Part shown: piece by piece, positions 16,446-23,174 of the stretch
How positions within the stretch are numbered: position 1 is the first letter of the stretch
Layout of the letters: every line of letters begins with the position of its first letter
Assembly: GCA_037442005.1 (NCBI GenBank)
Contig: JBBIRA010000021.1
Coordinates: forward strand, 1-29,002
Reading direction: 5' to 3'
From: Leptospirillum sp037442005
GTDB lineage: Bacteria > Nitrospirota > Leptospirillia > Leptospirillales > Leptospirillaceae
DNA: 29,002 nucleotides
Notes under the pieces: generated by a model
Databases searched by the model: none
Seen by the model: only the letters and a program-made list of their open reading frames with translations
What the model was told of the DNA's origin: nothing
Translations under genes and position numbers: made by a program

Positions 16446-17308
16446 TTTGTTGGCTCCCCGCCAACAATCGGACTCGATACCCAATGGTGCATTGGAGCAA
16501 ACACATAGGCAAAAGAAATCGTCTCCAGCTGCTCTGAAGGTGCCACATCAATCCTTCGGAAAAGCATCTTCTCCCGTTCTCCGACCGAAAGGACCGTTCC
16601 GATCGGCACATCAGGAGGGAAAATACCGTCTTCTCCCGTCGTCCGGACGAGGTCTCCCTTTTTCACCGAGACCAGGATCGGCAGATATTTCAGGCGAAGG
16701 GGACTGGCCACACCCTGACCATGAATAACGCCCATATCCGGTATCCCGGGAATATGACCTTCCAGCGCAAAATAAGTGTCCTCTACCCACAAAACCTGAC
16801 AGAAGTTAGGAAACACCCGGATAACGTACCCCAGAACGCCACGGGATCCGACAACGCCGGACTTGTCTTCAATTCCATCGACCGAACCGCAATTCAGAAG
16901 AAAGGTCCGGTGTCCCGTCGTGGGATTGATCGCCATCACCCGACAAGGCTTTCCGGGATTCGTCACCCGGCCCTTGAGACCAATGAGGGATTTCAACTGG
17001 GCGTTCTCCCAGAAAAGATCCCGGGAACGGGAGAGTTGCCGGGAAAGCAGAAGGAGTTCCTTCTTCAGATTCCGGTTCTCTCTTTTGACCCCGACCAGAT
17101 CCAGATACCCCGACCAGAGAGAGCCGGCGGATCGGGATCCGGAAGACACCCCGGAAAGAAACGATCCGACAATCTCTTCCGGAACCCCGACAAAAAGGGA
17201 CCGGAACAGTTTGGGATAAAAACCCAGGACAATGACAACAGCTACCAGAACGACGGACAGAACGACAACAGCTTTTGAAAGTCTTCCCCCGGATCGAGGC
17301 TTTTCCAA
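16442..17308 (-). CDS. mreC: rod shape-determining protein MreC
   Basis: MreC is a bitopic inner-membrane protein whose periplasmic part scaffolds and activates PBP2. The 288-residue product has one N-terminal helix (about 11-29), a coiled coil (VKRENRNLKKELLLLSRQL, about 74-92) and the beta-rich MreC core. Core features include PTTGHRTFLLNCGSVDGI, GSRGVLGYVIRV and GDLVRTTGEDGIFPPDVPIGTV. The start is TTG at 17308, seven bases after GGGAG, which itself overlaps the end of mreB, leaving only three bases between the two genes. Confidence 0.93.
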   Translation of the reverse strand: MEKPRSGGRLSKAVVVLSVVLVAVVIVLGFYPKLFRSLFVGVPEEIVGSFLSGVSSGSRSAGSLWSGYLDLVGVKRENRNLKKELLLLSRQLSRSRDLFWENAQLKSLIGLKGRVTNPGKPCRVMAINPTTGHRTFLLNCGSVDGIEDKSGVVGSRGVLGYVIRVFPNFCQVLWVEDTYFALEGHIPGIPDMGVIHGQGVASPLRLKYLPILVSVKKGDLVRTTGEDGIFPPDVPIGTVLSVGEREKMLFRRIDVAPSEQLETISFAYVFAPMHHWVSSPIVGGEPTK

Positions 17309-17311
17309 AGA

Positions 17312-18343
17312 TCAGCTCCCTATGGACACCTTCCTCAGGACTTCAAGCTCTTCCAGCGTCTTTCCGGTCCCCATCACGACCGTCTGGAGCGGATTGTCAA
17401 CCGTAATGATCGGCAGGCAAATCTCATCTCTTAACCGCTTGTCCAGGCCACGTAGCATCGAACCACCGCCCGTCAGAACAATTCCCCGGTCGATAATATC
17501 GGCCGACAGCTCCGGTGGAGTATTTTCAAGGGTCTTCTGGACGGTCTGGACAATCCGGGTAATGGTATCCGACAGGGCTTCCCGGATTTCAGCATCGGTG
17601 ACCTTGACCGTCTTCGGCAGCCCCTTCAAGATATCCCGCCCCTTGATCACCATGGTCCGGGGCTCGGACTCTTCGATCGCCGATCCGACTTCAATCTTGA
17701 TCCGTTCCCCCATCGCATCGCCGATCAGAAGGTTATGCTTCTTTTTGATGTACTGGATAATGTCCTCATCCATCCGGTCTCCAGCCACCTTGATCGACTC
17801 GGAGTAGACAATGCCTCCAAGCGAAATGATCGCCACATCCGTGGTCCCACCACCAATGTCGATGACCATGTTCCCGGAGGGCTCCATGATCGGCAATCCC
17901 GCTCCGATAGCAGCGGCAAGTGGCTCCTCGATCAGGTAGACCTCCCGGGCGCCGGCCAGACGGGCGGCATCCTTGACGGCACGCTGCTCCACCAGGGAGA
18001 TGCGGGAGGGAATACAGATGACCATTCTCGGACGAACAAAGGTTGACCGCTGATGAACCTGATTGATGAAGTAGGAAATCATCTGCTGGGCCACATCGGG
18101 GTTGTCGATCACGCCATTTCTCATCGGCCTGATGGCAATGATGTTTCCCGGAGTACGCCCGAGCATTTTCTTTGCTTCATGGCCAATGGCCAGAATCATG
18201 TTCGTCTTCTGGTCAATGGCAACAATGGACGGTTCATTGATGACGATTCCTTTTCCCCGGACATACACCAGTGTATTGGCAGTTCCGAGGTCGATCGCCA
18301 GATCCTGGGAGAGAAAACCGAATACTCTGGCCAAAAATGACAA
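17312..18343 (-). CDS. mreB: rod shape-determining protein MreB (bacterial actin)
   Basis: MreB polymerises under the inner membrane with ATP and directs side-wall synthesis. The 343-residue length is standard. Visible motifs are the phosphate-1 loop DLAIDLGTANTLVYV (14-28), IPSRISLVEQRAVKDAA, LIEEPLAAAIGAGLP, the phosphate-2 loop VIDIGGGTTDVAIISLGG, and the adenosine motif GIVLTGGGSMLRGLD. The N-terminal LARVFGFLSQ is a likely membrane-binding amphipathic segment. The start is TTG at 18343 behind a GGGGGAAAG sequence. It follows the RDD gene by 27 bases and leads the elongasome block. Confidence 0.97.
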   Translation of the reverse strand: MSFLARVFGFLSQDLAIDLGTANTLVYVRGKGIVINEPSIVAIDQKTNMILAIGHEAKKMLGRTPGNIIAIRPMRNGVIDNPDVAQQMISYFINQVHQRSTFVRPRMVICIPSRISLVEQRAVKDAARLAGAREVYLIEEPLAAAIGAGLPIMEPSGNMVIDIGGGTTDVAIISLGGIVYSESIKVAGDRMDEDIIQYIKKKHNLLIGDAMGERIKIEVGSAIEESEPRTMVIKGRDILKGLPKTVKVTDAEIREALSDTITRIVQTVQKTLENTPPELSADIIDRGIVLTGGGSMLRGLDKRLRDEICLPIITVDNPLQTVVMGTGKTLEELEVLRKVSIGS

Positions 18344-18370
18344 ACTTTCCCCCTTGCTTGAAACGTGCCC

Positions 18371-18874
18371 CTAAAGAGGCCTGTTCTTTCCCGGCACCGG
18401 ATCTTCCGGTGCACCGAAATCCGGGATATCCATCCCCATTGGAGGATACCCCTTTCCCTCTACATTGGTTCCTGCCCAGTCATCTCCCAGACGATGATCT
18501 GTTCTGGTCCCGACCAGCATGACAAACTCGACACCAAGGACAAAAATCATGAAAAACCAGCCTACCCAAGGGATCAGGCCAAGAAGAAACGCCACGGCAA
18601 CGGGAAGATTCCGGATCGTGGATTCGAAAAAACGGCATTCGCTGCCCCCGGAACGCCGGACAGAAAGCCCTGTCAGACGTTTACCGAGGCTTCCGCCGCG
18701 TGGCAGGCCATCGGCAACAAGCAGATACCCCATTCCTGAGAGAGCTCCCAGAAAATCAGCACCGGCAAGCTCTCCAACCCTTAAAAGGGCCGCCGCCGCC
18801 ACAAGGTCGATGAACTTCCCCAGAATCCTGTCAAAGAGGTAGGAAATTCTCTCGGAGGGATCAGGAACACCCAT
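18371..18874 (-). CDS. RDD family membrane protein
   Basis: A 167-residue membrane protein with the RDD arrangement: an arginine and an aspartate in the first hydrophobic segment (FDRILGKFIDLVAAAALL), then GGSLGKRLTGLSVRR after a second helix, and a third and fourth helix (LPVAVAFLLGLIPWVGWFFM and IFVLGVEFVMLV). The C-terminus (after about residue 130) is soluble and proline- and glycine-rich. The function of RDD proteins is generally unclear; some act in ion or stress handling. The ATG follows GGAG-type bases (GGAGCCTTCT). Placement 27 bases before mreB suggests co-transcription with the shape genes, which is unusual enough to note. Confidence 0.78.
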   Translation of the reverse strand: MGVPDPSERISYLFDRILGKFIDLVAAAALLRVGELAGADFLGALSGMGYLLVADGLPRGGSLGKRLTGLSVRRSGGSECRFFESTIRNLPVAVAFLLGLIPWVGWFFMIFVLGVEFVMLVGTRTDHRLGDDWAGTNVEGKGYPPMGMDIPDFGAPEDPVPGKNRPL

Positions 18875-19003
18875 CAGAAGGCTCCATTACAGACCATACG
18901 GGACACACGGGACAAAAACCGGCCGGTCAATTGACAGGAGTACCCGTTCTAAAAAAACCTTGATGGACAAAACTACACACAACCTGAACAAATTGCAATC
19001 CGA

Positions 19004-19696
19004 TCAGACAAGGGCCCCACTTGCAGCCGTCCTCAAAAGGGAAATGGCCTCTTTTCGCGAAGACGCCGAAAAGATCGCCGTCCCCGCCACGATCGTATCG
19101 GCCCCGACGGACACCACCCGGGCAATGGTCGACCCGGAGATCCCCCCGTCGACCTCGATCCGGACATCCGGACACCTGAGCAATTCTTTCATGGCCATCA
19201 GCCGACGGATCTTTGGAATCGATCCTTCAATGAACGTCTGCCCCCCGAACCCCGGATTCACCGTCATGACCAGGGCAAGGTCGATCAGGGGAAGGACCTC
19301 TTCCAGCACCCCGACCGGAGTCGAGGGGTTGATCGCCACGCCGGCGGACATTCCGGCCTTCCGGATCGACTGGATCAGCCGGTGAAGGTGCGGATCCGTC
19401 TCCGCATGAACAATCAGGCGATTGACCCCGGCCCGGGCCATGTCTTCCACCAGGGAAGAGGGATTGGACACCATCAGGTGGGCCTCCATCGGAAGGGAAG
19501 TCCACTTTCTGAGCGGCGCGATGACCGGAGGGCCGAAGGTCAGGTTCGGCACAAAATGTCCATCCATGATATCGAGGTGCAACAGGTCCGCCCCCCCTTC
19601 TGTCACCTCCCGCACCTCCTCTCCCAGTCTTGAGAAATCGGCGGACAAAACCGAAGGCGCGATCAGGAGCGGGTTTTTGCCCGGATTAAAACTCAT
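19004..19696 (-). CDS. rpe: ribulose-phosphate 3-epimerase
   Basis: Rpe interconverts ribulose-5-phosphate and xylulose-5-phosphate in the pentose phosphate and Calvin cycles. The 230-residue TIM barrel shows IAPSVLSADFSRLGEE (12-27), HLDIMDGHFVPNLTFGP (catalytic aspartate and metal-binding histidines), EAHLMVSNP, IVHAE, VMTVNPGFGGQTFI and EVDGGIS with the second catalytic aspartate, then GADTIVAGTAIF. The ATG lies within the last codons of htpX (11-base overlap). A 129-base gap follows before the RDD gene; it holds a CCGGCCGGTTTTTG sequence but no gene. Confidence 0.96.
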   Translation of the reverse strand: MSFNPGKNPLLIAPSVLSADFSRLGEEVREVTEGGADLLHLDIMDGHFVPNLTFGPPVIAPLRKWTSLPMEAHLMVSNPSSLVEDMARAGVNRLIVHAETDPHLHRLIQSIRKAGMSAGVAINPSTPVGVLEEVLPLIDLALVMTVNPGFGGQTFIEGSIPKIRRLMAMKELLRCPDVRIEVDGGISGSTIARVVSVGADTIVAGTAIFSASSRKEAISLLRTAASGALV

Positions 19697-20573
19697 GGGT
19701 CACCCCCGTCTTCAGGGACCGCGCCAGAAGCTCCAGCCGGCGCACGCGTTCCGCCGTATCCGGATGGGTCGAGAACAGGGACATCAACCCCGCCCCCTTG
19801 AACGGTTCGAGAATGAACATGTGGGCCGTGGCGGGATTGGCCGCCATCGGGACCTGTTCCACACCCACCTCAAGCTTCAATAGACCATGGGCCAGGAAAA
19901 GGGGGTTGCCGCACAATTTCGCCCCGCCGGCATCGGCCATGTATTCCCGGGACCGGGAAATCGCCATCTGGATCAGAAAGCTGGCCAGGGGGGCGAGAAT
20001 CATCATCGCAACCCCTCCCAGACCGGACCCTTCGCGCTCTTCCCGTTCCCGCCCGCCGAACAGTGCTTCCATCTGGGCCATGTTGGCAATCATGGTGATG
20101 GCGCCGGCAATCGATGCGGCCAACGTCGAAATCAGGGTATCCCGATTGATGACATGGGTCAGTTCATGGCCCAGAACCCCGGAGAGTTCTTCCGGCGTCA
20201 GGAGGTCCATGATACCGGTGGTGACCGCCACGGCGGCGTGATCCGGGTCACGGCCGGTCGCGAAGGCATTCGGAGAAGGGTCCTCGATGATGTAGAGTTT
20301 CGGAACCGGGATATGGCCGCGCGTGGCCAGTGCCGCAAGCGTTCTGGAAATCTCGGCAATCTGCCGGTTTCCCATAAGGTCCGGCGTCACCTCATGGGCG
20401 TGATACATCCGAAGAACAATCTTGTCACTGAACCACCACGAACCGGCATTCATGATCAGCGAAAGGCCGAACGCCAGGATCATCCCCGTTTCACCGCCCA
20501 GCGAACGGCCGACCAGTAAAAGGATCCCCGTCAACAGCCCCAGAAACACCGCCGACTTCACCATATTCCACAT
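19686..20573 (-). CDS. htpX: HtpX-type membrane zinc metalloprotease
   Basis: HtpX is an inner-membrane M48 protease that degrades misfolded membrane proteins alongside FtsH. The protein has two N-terminal helices (about 5-22 and 28-46), the zinc motif HELTH (residues 136-140 of the 295-residue form), further hydrophobic segments at about 147-167 and 186-204, and the third ligand in SREYMADAGG (E210). PSPNAFATGRDP is also typical. The longest frame begins with TTG at 20582 directly against the ribosome site, whereas ATG 20573 has GAGGG nine bases upstream and starts with MWNMVK as in homologues, so I use that. It lies between fmt and rpe. Confidence 0.93.
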   Translation of the reverse strand: MWNMVKSAVFLGLLTGILLLVGRSLGGETGMILAFGLSLIMNAGSWWFSDKIVLRMYHAHEVTPDLMGNRQIAEISRTLAALATRGHIPVPKLYIIEDPSPNAFATGRDPDHAAVAVTTGIMDLLTPEELSGVLGHELTHVINRDTLISTLAASIAGAITMIANMAQMEALFGGREREEREGSGLGGVAMMILAPLASFLIQMAISRSREYMADAGGAKLCGNPLFLAHGLLKLEVGVEQVPMAANPATAHMFILEPFKGAGLMSLFSTHPDTAERVRRLELLARSLKTGVTHEF

Positions 20574-20610
20574 CTCAGACAACCCTCATTTCATAAAACA
20601 CTAAAACCTG

Positions 20611-21561
20611 TTACCCCAGAAACACTCCCGGGGGGATCACTGTTCCTGAAAGAAACTCCCGGACAGGGAGCCTGCGTCCGCCCGGACGCTGGATTTCCAG
20701 GATCCGGTAAGACCCGCTTTTGCAACCGACAACAATTCCGCCAGCGAACACCTCGATCACTTCTCCCGGAAGCCCTTCTTTTCCCGATAGATCGACCGGC
20801 TCTCCCCGGTAAATCCTGAGAACGCCGAACGGTGATTCCACAAAAGATCCCGGCCAGGGGTTCATGGAGCGGACATGTCGATCGACTTCCCCCCGGGTCA
20901 TGGTCAGAAAAGATAACCGGCCGTCTTCTTTCCGGATCAGCGGGGCCATCGAGGATTCCCCCGTCTGGGCGACCGGCTTCAGCATCCCCTTCAGATACGC
21001 AGTCAGTCCGCCTACCAGAAAATCCGGCCCCAGATCCATCATTCTCTGCGAAAGGGTTTCCGATGTTTCTCCGGGAGAAAGCGGAAAAGTCAGGGTATCG
21101 AGAACCGGCCCCGTATCCATCCCCTCATCCATCAGCATCAGCGTGACGCCGGACTCCAGTGCGCCCTGCCGGACGGCCCAGACGATGGGAGAGGCCCCCC
21201 GGAAGGCAGGAAGAATTGACGCATGAACATTCACACAGCCAAAGGGAGGCAGGGACAGGATGTCCGGAGGAAGAATCTTACCATACGCCACCACGACGAT
21301 CACCAACGGAGACCAGGAGGCCAACAGCGCGCGGGCCGTGCCATCGCGAAGCGTTTTCGGCGTCTCCACCGGAATCCCGTGCTCCATCGCAAATGCCTTG
21401 ACCGGGCTGGGAGACAATTCCTGCCCGCGACCCCGGGGTTTGTCCGGCCGGGTGATCACCCCTGTGACAGAAAACTTCGCCTTGACCAGTGCCATCAAAA
21501 ACGGGACAGAAAAATCCGGCGTTCCCATAAAAACGGTCCTGACCGATGCCGGATCAAACAC
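20611..21561 (-). CDS. fmt: methionyl-tRNA formyltransferase
   Basis: Fmt formylates initiator Met-tRNA using 10-formyl-tetrahydrofolate. The N-terminal domain begins VRTVFMGTPDFSVPFL and continues with RPDKPRGRG and the active-site stretch VNVHASILPAFRGASPI (asparagine and histidine of the catalytic triad). DEGMDTGPVL supplies the aspartate. The C-terminal OB-like domain carries MNPWPGSFVES. The longest frame would start at 21618, but GTG at 21561 has AGGAGG seven bases upstream and yields 316 residues, the normal size, overlapping the end of def by eight bases. This is the common def-fmt pairing, since the peptide deformylase removes the formyl group that Fmt adds. Confidence 0.96.
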   Translation of the reverse strand: MFDPASVRTVFMGTPDFSVPFLMALVKAKFSVTGVITRPDKPRGRGQELSPSPVKAFAMEHGIPVETPKTLRDGTARALLASWSPLVIVVVAYGKILPPDILSLPPFGCVNVHASILPAFRGASPIVWAVRQGALESGVTLMLMDEGMDTGPVLDTLTFPLSPGETSETLSQRMMDLGPDFLVGGLTAYLKGMLKPVAQTGESSMAPLIRKEDGRLSFLTMTRGEVDRHVRSMNPWPGSFVESPFGVLRIYRGEPVDLSGKEGLPGEVIEVFAGGIVVGCKSGSYRILEIQRPGGRRLPVREFLSGTVIPPGVFLG

Positions 21562-22093
21562 TTCGGGCCCTCCTTGACTGATTTCCGCTTTTCCGGATCT
21601 TTTCCATCTGAACGGCAAGCCGGGTCCGGTCCCAGAGCGTCATCCGGTCCCGCAGGAGCTTTCCGTCAAGATGATCCATTTCATGCTGGATCAGCCGGGA
21701 AAAAATCCCCTCCCCCGACAGGGTGATCAAGCGTCCGTCAGGATCGATCCCCCGCACATGAATTTTCTCATGGCGGGGCAAGGGAACGAAGATACCCGGA
21801 AACGAAAGGCATCCTTCTTCCGCCGTGACCGTCCCTTCGGTCTCCACAATTTCGGGATTCAAAAGGATTACCGGGGTCCGGCCGGTCTTTTCCGCCCGCC
21901 GGTTCATGTCATACACAAAAAAGCGCAGGTTCAACCCGACCTGGGGGGCCGCAATACCGATCCCCGGAACCGTATAGAGCGTTTCAATCATCGAATGGAT
22001 GGTATCCATCAGGGACCCGTCGACATTGGTCACCGGGAGGCAGGATCGGGTCAGAACAGGGTCACCAAACGGACGGATCCGGAGAATCGCCAT
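21554..22093 (-). CDS. def: peptide deformylase
   Basis: Def removes the formyl group from the N-terminal methionine of new proteins. The 179-residue enzyme has all three family motifs: GIGIAAPQVG (44-53), EEGCLSFPG with the metal-binding cysteine C95, and QHEMDHLDG with H137, E138 and H141. The ATG at 22093 shares one base with the stop of the preceding secreted-protein gene, and the 3' end overlaps fmt, so all three are probably translated in a coupled fashion. Confidence 0.97.
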   Translation of the reverse strand: MAILRIRPFGDPVLTRSCLPVTNVDGSLMDTIHSMIETLYTVPGIGIAAPQVGLNLRFFVYDMNRRAEKTGRTPVILLNPEIVETEGTVTAEEGCLSFPGIFVPLPRHEKIHVRGIDPDGRLITLSGEGIFSRLIQHEMDHLDGKLLRDRMTLWDRTRLAVQMEKIRKSGNQSRRARSV

Positions 22094-22491
22094 CAGAACC
22101 CTCCCTCCGTCAAAACGGGAAGATTCTGCCGAATGGTCAGAACGGTTTCTTCACCCCATTCGGTCTGGTCCTTCCGGGCAAATCGGAAAGCGATGCGGTG
22201 GCGGCCGGACGGGAGATGGCCGATCACCACATGAAACTCTCTTTCTTTGTCGGGAGAAATCGACTCAATCGGCATCCCGTCAACAAGAACATGTAACAGG
22301 TCACCATCCCGGAACCGGGGAGTCTCACTTTTCAAAACGACCGAGAGGGAACGCCCCCCCGCCCCCTCCGGACGGAGCGTATGGGAGACCAGGACCGGGG
22401 AAGAGTCTTCCGTCAACCCCGGTCGGGGATGGGCGGCCATCGCCAGAAAAGAGACCGCAACCGAAATCACAAAAGCCGCACGCCGCTTCAA
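22093..22491 (-). CDS. secreted protein of unknown function, 132 residues
   Basis: The start is TTG at 22491, overlapping the esterase stop as TTGA, with GGAGGTGATG just upstream, an almost perfect Shine-Dalgarno. The N-terminus is a clear signal peptide (basic MKRR, then AAFVISVAVSFLAMAA). The mature part is rich in predicted beta strands with a GHLPSGRHRIAFRFARKD element near residue 90, typical of small Ig-like or fibronectin-like export domains. I recognise no named family and see no lipobox, cysteines or membrane anchor. It is probably periplasmic. Location between an esterase gene and def gives no clear clue to function. Confidence 0.7.
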   Translation of the reverse strand: MKRRAAFVISVAVSFLAMAAHPRPGLTEDSSPVLVSHTLRPEGAGGRSLSVVLKSETPRFRDGDLLHVLVDGMPIESISPDKEREFHVVIGHLPSGRHRIAFRFARKDQTEWGEETVLTIRQNLPVLTEGGF

Positions 22492-23174
22492 CCTGACATC
22501 ACCTCCGAGATCCAGTGGCCGATATCGAGAAGCTCTTCTTGTGAAACCGAATGAGCCATGTCATATTCGGCAAAAGACCCCTTCCAGCCCGCATCAATAA
22601 GCCACTGATGAGTCTTTCTCCCCAGCTGGACCGGAACCACCTGGTCCATGTTGCCGTGGGCCATGAGAAAGTGCTGGGGAACCGCCCCTTCTTCCGGTGA
22701 AAACGGGGCCGGGATATAGGAAGACAGGATCATGACCCCACCTAACCGTTCCCGGGCTTTCTGACCGGCAAACGCCGCCACCAGGCCTCCCTGGGAAAAT
22801 CCTCCGACGATAATCCTTGACGCGGGAATCCCCTTTTCCTTTTCGCTTTCGACCAGGGACAGGATTCCCGATGCCGACTGTTCCATTCCGGCAAAATCCG
22901 GACGGGACTCGATCCGTTGATCCATGACGTCATACCAGGCCCGCATGGACATCCCTGCGTTCACCGTTACCGGACGCCGGGGAGCGTTGGGAAAAAGGAA
23001 CCGGATCCCTTTTCCCGGTCGGGACTGAAGCCCCAGATAGGGGATAATGCCTTCGAAATCCGTTCCATCGGCACCAAGTCCATGAAGCCAGATGACCGTT
23101 CCGGCGATCTCTCCGGGGGTCGACTGTTCAATCATTCCGTCAACGGCCCCTTCCACCTTTCCGGGTTGCCCCAT
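22488..23174 (-). CDS. alpha/beta-hydrolase, phospholipase/carboxylesterase family
   Basis: A 228-residue serine hydrolase of the acyl-protein thioesterase/carboxylesterase group. The fold signatures are VIWLHGLGADGTDFEGI (oxyanion region, 27-43), RFLFPNAPRRPVTVNAG and MRAWYDV. The nucleophile elbow is GFSQGG with S127. The other triad members are in HGNMDQVVP (D177) and DMAHSVSQEE (H208). It has no signal peptide and should be cytoplasmic. The longest frame starts at 23273 but the first 33 residues are arginine- and glycine-rich and look untranslated. ATG 23174 shares a base with the yyaL stop (TGATG) and gives the normal family length. The natural substrate is not evident. Confidence 0.9.
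   Translation of the reverse strand: MGQPGKVEGAVDGMIEQSTPGEIAGTVIWLHGLGADGTDFEGIIPYLGLQSRPGKGIRFLFPNAPRRPVTVNAGMSMRAWYDVMDQRIESRPDFAGMEQSASGILSLVESEKEKGIPASRIIVGGFSQGGLVAAFAGQKARERLGGVMILSSYIPAPFSPEEGAVPQHFLMAHGNMDQVVPVQLGRKTHQWLIDAGWKGSFAEYDMAHSVSQEELLDIGHWISEVMSG

Noticed and set aside
18927..19175. 82-codon minus-strand frame extending into the rpe-RDD gap
   Set aside because: Mostly an out-of-frame shadow of rpe with no start signal or domain.
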